Origin: Sclerotiophoma versabilis
Lineage: Eukaryota; Ascomycota; Dothideomycetes; Pleosporales; Didymellaceae
Reading direction: 5' to 3'
Assembly (NCBI GenBank): GCA_012274445.1
Contig: JAAROD010000026.1
Span: 868,001-932,000 of the forward strand
Length of the DNA stretch: 64,000 bases
In this document: one piece after another, positions 23,982-33,232 of the stretch
Layout: each line of letters begins with the position of its first letter
Position numbering within the stretch: the first letter of the stretch is position 1
Translations under genes and position numbers: made by a program
Notes under the pieces: generated by a model
The model's input: the letters and a program-made list of their open reading frames with translations, nothing else
Databases searched by the model: none
What the model was told of the DNA's origin: nothing

Positions 23982-24880
23982 TGTAGTTGCTTTCGTATGG
24001 GTTCGAATTTGGGCCTTTTCTTTCGATATGTCGTCCTGTAGAGTAGGTCTATGTCGTACAGCACTTCTTTGCGTTGTAGGTCGAAGCGGATGAATGTAAA
24101 ATTGTTTGATCGACTCTTGAGAAACGTGGAAACACCGATAATAGTAAGGACTGTAATGCTTCAAGATGAAGCACGCAAAAACGCAAAATAGAGCAAATGC
24201 GGTGGGAATGAAGGTGGTGAGACGAGGATGTGTGGTCAGGAAGTAGTGTGAACGATGAGGGGTAAATAATGATTTGTCTTAAGAACCGCTCCGAACAATG
24301 GACACCATCCCACTTTCCTATTGTAGTTCTGACCCTTTGCGAAGGAATACCTGAATTCCTCTAGCGTAGTTGTGAATCTTTGATGTCGCACAGAGAGTGG
24401 TTGCCGCTAAAGTAGTGGGCGTTTGTGGGTGACCAATCAGAGCGTTGGACAGCCAATGCTCGCTTCACCTTACGCCACCCCTGTATGTTTTGAGAAGCAA
24501 CATTTCTAGAATTCGACGAACCTGTCCAATAGCAGATATGCATGCCTGAGGCTTGATTGTGTTTCCCTGAGACTCTGGGCTGTCGCGGGACTGTCGTTGG
24601 ACCGGACCTGACCGAACCGAACTCTTACTTGAAGCCAAGCGAGACCGGCGACGCATCGTCGTTGCTGAGCTGACCGCTTCTTCCTAGATCAAGCAAGAGA
24701 GGGAAATCCGTGTGATTTCTCTCGGTGCTTTTGACGGTTGCTTGATAGCCAAAACCTACGGAGTTGGCCATGCTAAATCATAGAGCTTGCAGTGACTGAT
24801 TGCGGGGCGTTTGAGCTTGTTGCACGCGCAACGATCCATGTGCAGTAGTGGCTGTTTGAAAATTCAAAGATTCCGACGGG
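23982..24880. other. Intergenic region
   Basis: About 900 bp upstream of the small membrane protein and downstream of BMT6. I see no supported gene. Frames at 24361-24543 and 24465-24656 are short and featureless. Confidence 0.5.
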
Positions 24881-25990
24881 TTAAAGTCGCTGATACAGAT
24901 GCAGTTGCATCCGCATATTCTCTAGCTCAATTGGATATTCCAACCGATCGTCCAGCCTAAACCACCTACTGTCATCTTCTTGCATTTTCTCCCACAGTCT
25001 AACCTCCTCTTTCGCTTTCCCACCCGAAGCATCCGCTAACAGCGTATGATCCAGCAGCCACTGCATTGGATAGTTCTTGTCGGCGCCATTCAGACTGACA
25101 GTCGAGTAGCTTCCTGGGCTGTCGATTACTAGCAGCATTGTCCCAGGCTCCAAGCTCTCGGTCATTCGTAGCAGAAACTGCTGGGTCAGAGACATGGAGG
25201 CCGAGTATAGCTCGTTAAGTGTGAACATCAGGGTGACCATGTTGACGCCCTTGAGGGCGGTGGCGAGGGTCTTGGAGTCTACTGTTAAGACGTCGTGCTG
25301 GTGGAAGGTTGTTTTGAATGCGGTCGGTTCGGCAAGCGGGCGGTTTGCAGCTTTGACCGCGGCGGATGCGTACTTCGACAACGGGGGTGGCGTCGTGATT
25401 TGTTGTGTGAGCTGGGCAACAACATTACACCAAGCTGCACTATCAATAGCCACGACCTCGATATCCTTAGGCTGACCTTCTCCGCGTTCTTTCTGCTCAT
25501 CCGACAACAGTTTGTGGAGGCCACCAAGTGTTCCAATCTCTGCACCTGCACCGCCGCCAAGACAGGCAACTTTCCAGCTCTTTTGTGAGCTGCCTGTAGC
25601 GTTGTCGGGCTCATCTTCTGTGTTTTGTAGGAGGTCCAGAGACTCTCTCATGCGCCACAAGACTCCCAGGTACCCCAGTGCTCGACTTGGACTCCATCGG
25701 GCCGCATACGCCTCAAGATAGTCCTCTCTTCCAAAAGCCTCTTTGAAATTGCGGTCAAACAAATGTCCCTTAACTTCCTGCAGCAACGGCTGAATATCGC
25801 CTTCTAACCTCTCCCTAAACGAATTCCGAAAGATGTTGAGGATAAGTTGCTGTGTCTCTGGTGGAATTCTTGTTTCTAAGCTCTTCTCCTCAACGACTTT
25901 GGGCTGCTGTTCTGTTGCGGCTCTCGACTTTGAGACTTTTCCCCTGGCGTTTTTAATGCCGGTGACCCTGGATTTCTGTGGCGCAGGCAT
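24881..25990 (-). CDS. bmt6: 25S rRNA (uridine-N3)-methyltransferase, BMT6 type
   Basis: Intronless, 369 residues from ATG 25990. Predicted SAM-dependent methyltransferase that makes m3U in large-subunit rRNA (U2843 in yeast), acting in the nucleolus. The basic N-terminus (KSRVTGIKNARGKVSKSR) fits nucleolar targeting. The Rossmann SAM-binding motif is VACLGGGAGAEIGTLGG. Downstream are VVAIDSAAWCNVV (acidic ribose-binding position), VTLMFTLNELYSAS (active-site region) and MLLVIDSPGSYS. The YLEAYAARWSPSRALGYLG segment is characteristic of the family. The gene is divergent from the CMD gene, with about 260 bp between starts. Confidence 0.9.
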   Translation of the reverse strand: MPAPQKSRVTGIKNARGKVSKSRAATEQQPKVVEEKSLETRIPPETQQLILNIFRNSFRERLEGDIQPLLQEVKGHLFDRNFKEAFGREDYLEAYAARWSPSRALGYLGVLWRMRESLDLLQNTEDEPDNATGSSQKSWKVACLGGGAGAEIGTLGGLHKLLSDEQKERGEGQPKDIEVVAIDSAAWCNVVAQLTQQITTPPPLSKYASAAVKAANRPLAEPTAFKTTFHQHDVLTVDSKTLATALKGVNMVTLMFTLNELYSASMSLTQQFLLRMTESLEPGTMLLVIDSPGSYSTVSLNGADKNYPMQWLLDHTLLADASGGKAKEEVRLWEKMQEDDSRWFRLDDRLEYPIELENMRMQLHLYQRL

Positions 25991-26252
25991 TGTTCCTGTG
26001 GTTTGAAGGACTGAACGGAGAGAAGGCCGCAGTGAAGTTTTGACAGTTTGGGGTGAAGGTTTTAGCGAGGTGCTGTGATTGGTTAGGAAGCAGGTGTGGG
26101 GTGTAGCTGCTAATGAGCGGTTCTAGGAACAACGCCGATGGCGGGACAGTCAAGACTGCTGAGGAGTCAAGATCCCAACATTCGACAGTCCTCGTAATAC
26201 TTTTCAAGATAACTCACACCGTTCGTGACTTAGTTCATTCACTGCCATCATC

Positions 26253-26992
26253 ATGCGCCTTCCATACATTCCCAACCCTCCAGAGTTTACTGAAGAGGCC
26301 GACAAGGCTGTCCTTGAACGCGTGAAAGAGCGCCGAGGGCCGAAGGGATTGATAGCATTGGATCGGACTTTGCTTCATTCTCCACCAGTTGCGGATGGAT
26401 GGTAGGCTCTACCTCTGGTTACAGGTCTCTACCTCATGGGCGAGTGAGCGCTCCAAAAGTACTACACGACAGCTCAGACGGACCAGCAACACCAAGACTG
26501 CTTTGGTAGAAGTTGCAGTAGGAATGTAGACATAAGGGACAGTTCTGACAGGTCTCCAGGAATTCCTTCCTTGGAGCCATTCGTACCAAGACGTCTCTGT
26601 CCACATCCGTGCGCGAGACAGCTATCGCCCGTGTCGCGGTACTGAACAAAGCATGGTACGAATGGGAGTCTCACAGCCCAATTCTGCGAGCTGCTGAGGG
26701 CGTGTCGGCTGAGCACGTCGATGCTGTTCTACATTCCGCCCCTCGCCAGGTCAAGGAAGGGATCCAAGACGCCAAACACGCAGCAGTGCTATCGTACACG
26801 GATGCCATGACGCTAGATGTCAGTGTGCCGGACGAGGTGTTTGCGAAACTGAAGGAGCAGTTCAGCGAGCAAGAAGTGGTGGAGATTACGGCGACGGTGG
26901 CGGCATACAACTGCGTGAGCAGGTTCCTCGTTGCGCTCGACGTCGGTGAGACGAACGGCCAGAAGGGGCCAGAGAAGGAATGGGAGCTTTAG
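26253..26992 (+). CDS. Carboxymuconolactone decarboxylase-like (AhpD-fold) protein
   Basis: Exons 26253-26401 and 26560-26992 (193 residues). The 158-nt intron (TG|GTAGGC..CTCCAG|G) is the longest in the window. Splicing gives HSPPVADGWNSFLGAIRT, the pattern of fungal CMD-like proteins. The core is ETAIARVAVLNKAWYEWESH, with the family's conserved Glu and His, and a helix-rich end (FSEQEVVEITATVAAYNCVS). AhpD's CxxC peroxidase motif is absent, so it is not a classical alkylhydroperoxidase. The substrate is unknown; such proteins are often annotated as gamma-carboxymuconolactone decarboxylase family. The protein is predicted cytosolic (no signal peptide). Confidence 0.85.
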
Positions 26993-27172
26993 TGGTAATC
27001 TACAAATACAATCACCTTCCGGCATCGATGTTGCTCGAGTGCAGGTGATCTCATGGTGTGGAGGAAGAACGCCTTGCCCCATCTGTCCGCTAGCGCGCTT
27101 CTGCTAAGAATTCGCGACAACTTCAAGGCTCACAGCAGCGCTGCCGGCGACAGAACCCCCACACCCGCCACA

Positions 27173-28641
27173 ATGCTTTGCGCCATATCTGGAGAAGCGC
27201 CCCGAGAACCCGTCGCGTCGCGCAAGAGCGGCAATGTGTTCGAGAAGCGCCTGATCGAGGCACACATCGCCGAGCACCACACCGACCCCGTCACGGGCGA
27301 AGAGCTCGCAGTCGAGGACCTGATCGAGCTCAAGTCGCCGCAGGTCGTCAGCCCCCGGCCGCCGAACCTCACATCCATCCCCGCGCTCCTCAGCGCCTTC
27401 CAGAACGAGTGGGACGCCATTGTGCTCGAGACACACACGCTCAAGCAGCAGCTGGCGCAGACACGACAGGAGCTGAGCACGGCGCTGTACCAGAACGATG
27501 CGGCGACCCGCGTGGTTGCGCGCCTGACGCGTGAGCGGGACGAGGCACGGGAAGCGCTGTCCAACGTGACCATCAGCGGAGGCGGCAGCAACGGCGATGC
27601 TATGCAGGTCGACGGCCAGGCGCTGCCGGAGGAGCTTGTCGCCAAGGTTGACGAGACACAGCAACAGTAGGCACATGCCGGCGACGTCGCGAAACACTGC
27701 TAACACGAAACAGGCTCTTTTCGACGCGCCGAAAGCGACCTATCCCCGACGGCTGGGCCACCGGCGAGGACGTCTCCGCCTTCGACGTCACCTCCTCGAG
27801 CGAGCCTCTCTACCCCGGCAGCAGCGCCGTCTCCGTCGACGAGTCGGGCGATCTGGCACTGTTTGGCGGCGCGGACGGTGCCGCAGCCGTCTACTCGACG
27901 TCGCAGCAGAAGGTGCTCCAGGTGCTCCAGGCTGGCAGCCCAGTCACTGCGACCACCTGGTGGGGTTCGCGCGCAGTCGTCGCGACCGCTGCGGGCACAA
28001 TCAAGATATTCGAAAACGGCAACGAGATTGCGCAGGTCGGTGCGCACGCCGGCGCCGTCACATCGCTCTCTCTGCACCCCAGTGGCTCCATCTTGGCTTC
28101 TGGCGCTGCCGACAAGCGTGTCGCATACTACGACCTCTCGACCTTCAAGACCGTCTCCCAGATCTACACCGAAGCCGACATCACAGCATGCTCGTTCCAC
28201 GTCGACGGTGTCCTCTTCTTCGTCGGTAGCTCTGATGGCAAGATCCGCATCTTCGACGTCAAGACCGGCGCGCACATGGCTGAGCTTGACACCGGCGCCC
28301 CTGTCGCCGCCATTTCCTTCTCCGAGAACGGCACTTGGTTCGCGGTCGCCCAGAAAGGATCGAGCCAGGTTTCGATCTGGGACATCAGGAAGCAGAACGT
28401 CATCAAGGTCCTCGATGCTGGCAGCCCGGTCGACAATGTCAAGTGGGACTACACCGGCCAATTCCTTGCAACCGCTGGCTCGGGCAGCATCTCTGTGCAA
28501 CAGTACACCAAGGCGTCGAAGAGCTGGTCTGAGCCGGTACGGAAGGCGGTGTCTGCGAGGGATGTTGCTTGGGGTGCGAATGCAGCCAGCTTGGTCGCCC
28601 TGACATCAGAGGGCGGACTAAATATCTTGAGCTCGGCATGA
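27173..28641 (+). CDS. prp19: Pre-mRNA-processing factor 19 (U-box E3 ligase, WD40)
   Basis: Scaffold and U-box ubiquitin ligase of the NineTeen complex, needed for spliceosome activation. Exons 27173-27666 and 27714-28641 (473 residues). The 47-nt intron has a CTAACAC branch site and begins just before an in-frame TAG. The first residues form the U-box (MLCAISGEAPREPV, KRLIEAHI, DPVTGEEL). Next come the PNLTSIPALLSAFQNEWDA helix, a coiled coil for tetramerisation (about 75-130), then seven WD40 blades (about 180-473; repeats such as LHPSGSILASGAADKRVAYYD and VSIWDIRKQNVIKVLD). Length matches fungal orthologues. I use ATG 27173; the open frame upstream starts with GTG and lacks family similarity. 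Confidence 0.95.
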
Positions 28642-29240
28642 GCTCGACAGCAATGGTAGCATGAAGGAGGAACTCCATACGGTTCGCAGGAGAAGGCAAA
28701 CCGGGATCCAAGCGCGGCGAGTGGGGAGGTACCGAGAGGGGACGATGTAAGAATGGTCCTGGATGGCACAGACGCCCAAAAGCGCAGCATGATCTGCATA
28801 GTTGGCATATCATTTCAGATAGGATTACAGGAGGTGCCGAGGCGTTTGGAGCAATGTAACATAGCCGACCCTTCTGAGTATAGTTGGGAAACATGCCCAG
28901 AATATTTCACCTGCATCACACTGTCTCTTTGAATAATAGACGGCCGTAATCGTAACATTTGCGGTCAGGGCAGCAGGAAGGAGGGAAAACGTAACAAAGA
29001 GTTCCAGGCCCCAGTTCTACGAATTTCCCGTGTTGCACGCTTTGTTGAAGATGGGTGGTGACCGTGAAATGGCGTTTGCCGAGCGGCATCGCATCCTCTC
29101 AGACGTCAATCACGGGCTCGCCCACCTGCACCTCACTTCACCGACTGAACGCTCTCCAGGCTGGGCGCCTGCAACGACGCACCCCCGCTGCCATCGCCGC
29201 CACACCACCCAACTGTGCTCGCGTGCCTGCGCCATAGGTC
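28642..29240. other. Intergenic region PRP19 / RING gene
   Basis: About 600 bp holding the PRP19 3' flank and the RING gene promoter. No supported gene. Short frames on the plus strand near 29030-29240 are continuous with the RING gene's 5' region and are probably UTR. Confidence 0.5.
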
Positions 29241-30961
29241 ATGGATGACCATCTGCCCTTTGGGTATACGCACAGACAGAAGGTGTGTAACAAAGTGGAG
29301 CGGGCGGCAATGCAGGCAGCGGATTTGGGCTAACAAAGACTCGCAGCGCTCGCATGAAATGATGGAGGGCAACACAGGGTCCGCCTGGAGCTTTGAGAAC
29401 CTCACGCCCTTTACCAGCCTCGGTGTTCCCCGCGAGCACCCGCTCCCACGGCCTCAGGGACCTTCCCACGACCCAACCCGCCACCACTCGTCCCCACAGC
29501 CGAACTTCTACGCCCCCTCAGGGCAGCGAGCGAGAACACCCGACGCCGCTGCTATGCGAGCACGCTACTCCGCCTCCAGAGAACCTACAGTGCAAGCCAA
29601 CGACCGCCCGACTTCAGCCGGCCCCGCGGACCCAAGCATCGGAGGGCACCCTGCGTATTCGGAGCAACCTGCGCGAAACATGGAGCACAGGCAACTGCCG
29701 CGGTTTGAGGGCGACGGATTCGACATGAGGAGGCCTCTAGGCTGGCAAACGGGAGCGGAGAGGCACGGCAGAGCTGAGGACCGACTCCTGGTCGAGATAA
29801 GCGATGGCGAGGACGACGAGCCAATTGTGGTGCAGGAGAATGGGGACGACATGGCGGAGGACGACATGGCTGCATACAACAGCCAGGTGCGGGCGGACAG
29901 GTACGATTCAGAAGAGGTCGTTGACTTGACCGAGGACGATGCTCCCTTCCACAACTGGCCACCACACAACAACAGACCAACACACAATGACGATCGAGCA
30001 CGATCGCAGACGGCACGCGCAGGACACCCACCAAACAACGACGCTCCCCGTCTACCACGAGGTATGGCCGGCATCATCAACTTGGACAACGGCGAAGAAG
30101 CATGGACAGTAGATGAGGAGCCTGTTGTTCTTGAGCCATCGTCGCCGGACATCCAGTTCGTGTCCGCACGTCGCCTTGATCCTCCCAATCGCCAAGAACT
30201 TCCGCCCCGCCGTAACGACTCAGACGGCGACGATGTGCAGTTCGTACAAGAGCGGCCACTGACGGAGCAGGAGAGGCGGGCGCGACAGCACGCAGCAAGA
30301 CATGCAGAGCTGGACCGAGTCATAGCTGTGCTTGGAGATCAACGCCACGACCGCTATAGCTTCGCCCATCTACGAGGAGAGATCGACCGCGCCAACGCCC
30401 ATATCCAGCATTTGGCTGACCACATGCGTCAAGGCGGCCCACAGCCTCCACCCCGACTCCGTCGTGGTAACCACATTCGGATGGGAGTTGCAGGAGGAGC
30501 GGCTGGTATTTTCGTTGCGCCAAACCTGAACTTCGGGGTCGTCGGTTTCGATCTGGGATATGGTGGAAACCGACCAGATCCGCCGCCACCTACATACGAA
30601 GCACCTCCACCAGCCCCCGAAGGATTCACTAGAAGTCCGGAAGAGGATGACGTGCTGGTTTGTCCGAACTGCGATAGTGAGCTGTGCAAGGGGAGCGACG
30701 ATGTCAAGAAGCAGGTGTGGATCGCTAAGCAATGCGGTCACGTAAGTTTTCTCATGACTGTTGTGTCGATTGGGGCAAAGTTAACGCATATGGTAGATTT
30801 ACTGCGGCGAATGTACAGCAAACCGATCAATCAAGCGCTCCGCAAAGGGCAAAGAGAAGCAGGCTGTACCGAACACCAGGCCGTTCAAGGAGTGCGTCGT
30901 CGAAGGCTGCGGCAAGAAGGTCTCGAGCTCGAAGGCCATGTTCCAGCTCTTCATGCTGTGA
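29241..30961 (+). CDS. RING-finger protein with SUMO-interaction-like motifs (STUbL candidate)
   Basis: Exons 29241-29282, 29347-30741 and 30797-30961 give 533 residues. The small first exon (MDDHLPFGYTHRQK) is inferred from a good ATG and a GTGTGT..CTCGCAG intron with a GCTAAC branch. A start at the downstream ATGATG is the alternative. Most of the protein is disordered. It holds several hydrophobic-acidic motifs that look like SIMs: LLVEISDGEDDE (about 161-172), EEVVDLTEDD (about 204) and IQFV/VQFV with acidic flanks (about 283, 311). The last exon completes a zinc-binding end: CPNCDSELC, QCGHIYCGEC and CVVEGC. Domain order resembles SUMO-targeted ubiquitin ligases such as Rfp1/Slx8, but orthology is not proven. 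Confidence 0.75.
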
Positions 30962-31581
30962 AAGACACAGCAACTCTTTTCGATTTCTCACTCTAATGAC
31001 TCTCCTACCACTCATATATACCACCTGGGTTTTCGGCTTTGTTGCATTTTGTATAGCACGGTATTCAGCCAGCTGCTTTCTGGCTCGATCTGGCTAGCAT
31101 AGCATCAGCAAGGCGTTTGTGCTTCTCTACAGGTTTTTTCGTAAGGGCATAGCATCGCGCATGTCCGTCAATTGGGCCAAGTAATGATTTGATAGATATG
31201 TATGTGTATATACTGGCAAGTGAATCATCCCAGTCCATCGCTGTAAACATATTGACGGTGTTTTGAACAGCAGCTTACTCGTTCATCCCACAACATGTTT
31301 TGCAAAGCAATTTTCGCCAAACCTTGCCACAATCTGCATGCAACCCAAATTTCGGGACTGCTGCAACACCATAATCTCACCGACACTTCTTACATCATTC
31401 GGGCTTATCGGCGTTACCATTATTCGCTTGCACCTTCCCGTCGCTTAAACTTCCCCACCCCAACTCAAGAACAGCCTCGGCCATCAACAAATCTGTCCCC
31501 CAGGCATTCAGGCACCCTAATCGCAACAACAAATCCATATCACCACTCTCTCCTATTCCCTCGACCACAGATAGAGCCACA
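30962..31581. other. Intergenic region RING gene / PHS1
   Basis: About 620 bp. It contains the RING gene 3' flank and the PHS1 promoter, with a C/A-rich tract just before the PHS1 start. No gene seen. Confidence 0.5.
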
Positions 31582-32394
31582 ATGCCTCCCAAACAAGCCG
31601 CCCAACGGCCCTCAAAACCCCGCCCCGCGTCCTCGCCTGTCAAGAACATGTACCTGCTTGCCTACAACGCCGTCTCCGCTGCGCTATGGGCCGGTGTGCT
31701 GTACAAGACTGTGGCGATTGGCGCGCATGAGATTCAAAGTGCGCGCAAAGCTGGCAGCTTCTTTGGGAGAAGTGAATTGCAGAGCGCCGCTGCTGGGTTG
31801 GCGAGTGGGAAGGTGTTTGGCGAGTTGGAGGAGTACACGAGGTTGGTGCAGAGTGTTGCGGGATTGGAGGTGCTTCACAGCTTGGTTGGTAAGTTATGCT
31901 TTCTATAATATTCCGTCCATCGACAACATGCTGGACGGGTTTGTGTCATGCAGCAATTACTAACATACAGTGTAGGCATCGTCCGCGCGCCCCTCATCAC
32001 TACTTTGATGCAGGTCGCTAGTCGATTCCTCCTTGTTTGGGGCATCGCGTACAACTTCCCAGCCACCACCCAGCACTCGCCCGCATACAGCACTATGCTG
32101 CTCGCCTGGTCTTTCACCGAGGTCGTGCGCTACAGCTACTTCGTCTTCACCCTCAGCGGGCTAGGCGTGCCATCGCTGCTCTCTTTCCTGCGCTATAACA
32201 CATTCATGATTTTGTATCCGCTCGGCATTGCGAGCGAATGCTGGCTCGTGTACCAAGCCATCCCAGCCGCCAAGATGGTCGATGAAAGGATTCCGCACGC
32301 GCTGTGGGCCATCCTGGCTATCTACGTCCCGGGTTCGTATGTCCTATTCACACACATGCTGAAGCAGAGGAGGAGGGTGCAGAGGCAGGCGTGA
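31582..32394 (+). CDS. phs1: Very-long-chain 3-hydroxyacyl-CoA dehydratase (PHS1/HACD)
   Basis: ER membrane enzyme that dehydrates 3-hydroxyacyl-CoA in the third step of very-long-chain fatty acid elongation. Exons 31582-31888 and 31976-32394 (241 residues to the first stop). The 87-nt intron (G|GTAAGT, TTACTAAC branch, TGTAG acceptor) is textbook. Six hydrophobic segments run from YLLAYNAVSAALWAGVLY to ALWAILAIYVPGSYVLF. The catalytic pair lies in VVRYSYFVF (Tyr) and MILYPLGIASE (Glu). LLHSLVGIVRAPL-type sequence (here EVLHSLVGIVRAPL) is characteristic. The end, LKQRRRVQRQA, is followed by TGA-CTA-G and an in-frame extension, described separately. The short form alone covers the whole conserved domain. 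Confidence 0.95.
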
Positions 32395-32520
32395 CTAGCC
32401 GGCGGTGGTGCTGCTCAGGGGTATGATCAGGCTAGGGAGGATAGGATTATGAGGAAGATGCGGTTGGCCAAGTATAAGCAGGCTATGGAGCAGAAGAGCA
32501 AAGGTGCGGTGAACAAGTAA
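32395..32520 (+). other. phs1: Candidate stop-codon readthrough extension of PHS1
   Basis: In the same frame as PHS1, directly after TGA 32392-32394, come 41 sense codons and then TAA 32518-32520. The translation starts LAGGGAAQGYDQ and continues with charged helix-like sequence (AREDRIMRKMRLAKYKQ) to KSKGAVNK. Composition is coding-like (Gly linker, then basic helix). The stop context TGA CTA G is the one known to permit readthrough in animals and fungi. Full readthrough would give 283 residues. Alternatives: a recent nonsense change from CGA, or chance. Confidence 0.5.
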
Positions 32521-33232
32521 ATGTCGGAGAAAGTCCTCCGCGGACATGTACATTATATCTGTACAATATCGTTATGTATCATATCGGCTCAGGTTGGAGA
32601 GTGGACCGACCGATCAGACTTACAATGAACAGCGACTCCCGTGCCCGTGGCGTTTAAACTAGCTGCCGTCTTGAGCAACTCATGTGTCCGCGCAGTAGAG
32701 CATCGTGACTTACTCTCCGATATGGCTTCTTCTTGGAAAGAGAGCTGTCAAATGTTGGTAAGCGAGCACGTCTCGGGCCGGGATCGAACGAATGAGGTTC
32801 GATCCCGGTCCGAGATGCACCCAATCGACAACGGATACGGAGCTTTGTTCACTCAAGAAATCCCCCAGTTCTTTGCGGGCCGTGTTCTCTACCTACAAAT
32901 GGACTCTATACGGGTCGAGCTCCGGGAGTGCAAGCACTGAACCTTGCCCAACTAATGTCGACCCCGCCATGTAGCCTGTTTGGTGTACTTAACACAGCCA
33001 TGCCAAGACACGTAGGTCCGCCTTCATGACGACCGGAATTGCGGGGAGTAAGGCTTGGTGCTTCGCGAAGAGCTTCTAACGCCTTGGTACGCATGACCAA
33101 CCTTGCCTCTGACCTACAGCTCACGTCGGACCGCATCATCTTGCAGTACCGAGAGATGCGGTATAAAGCGTACAAGATCCCCGTCGATGATGGAGAATTC
33201 ACACCTTTGAGCTGCTCTCGAGCAACATCAAT
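32521..33232. other. Intergenic region PHS1 / alpha-glucosidase with a hairpin
   Basis: About 710 bp: PHS1 3' flank, an inverted-repeat hairpin at 32771-32815, and the GH31 promoter. The plus frame 32641-32940 runs through the hairpin but has no domain. No gene seen. Confidence 0.5.
32771..32815. repeat. Near-perfect inverted repeat (19-bp stem, 7-nt loop) with B-box-like arms
   Basis: Arms 32771-32789 and 32797-32815 pair over 19 positions with one G-T pair. The loop is GAATGAG. The right arm with the base before it contains GGTTCGATCCC, a match to the Pol III B-box/T-loop consensus, and the left arm carries a near copy on the other strand. No complete tRNA can be folded around it. Confidence 0.75.

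Noticed and set aside
26402..26559. Minus-strand open frames (26409-26606, 26434-26649, 26474-26716) over the CMD gene
   Set aside because: They overlap the CMD intron and second exon, where the plus strand clearly encodes CMD-family sequence; three overlapping frames with no domain indicate shadows.
27597..28603. Long alternative frames over PRP19 (27597-28229, 27863-28603 plus; 27700-28500 minus)
   Set aside because: Arg/Ser-rich or acidic shadow translations of GC-rich PRP19 coding sequence; only the WD40 frame has family similarity.
32771..32815. Hairpin as a tRNA gene
   Set aside because: A B-box match exists but no acceptor, D or anticodon arms can be folded around it.
32641..32940. 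Plus-strand 99-codon frame downstream of PHS1
   Set aside because: Runs through a near-perfect hairpin, no recognisable domain and weak start context; treated as non-coding.
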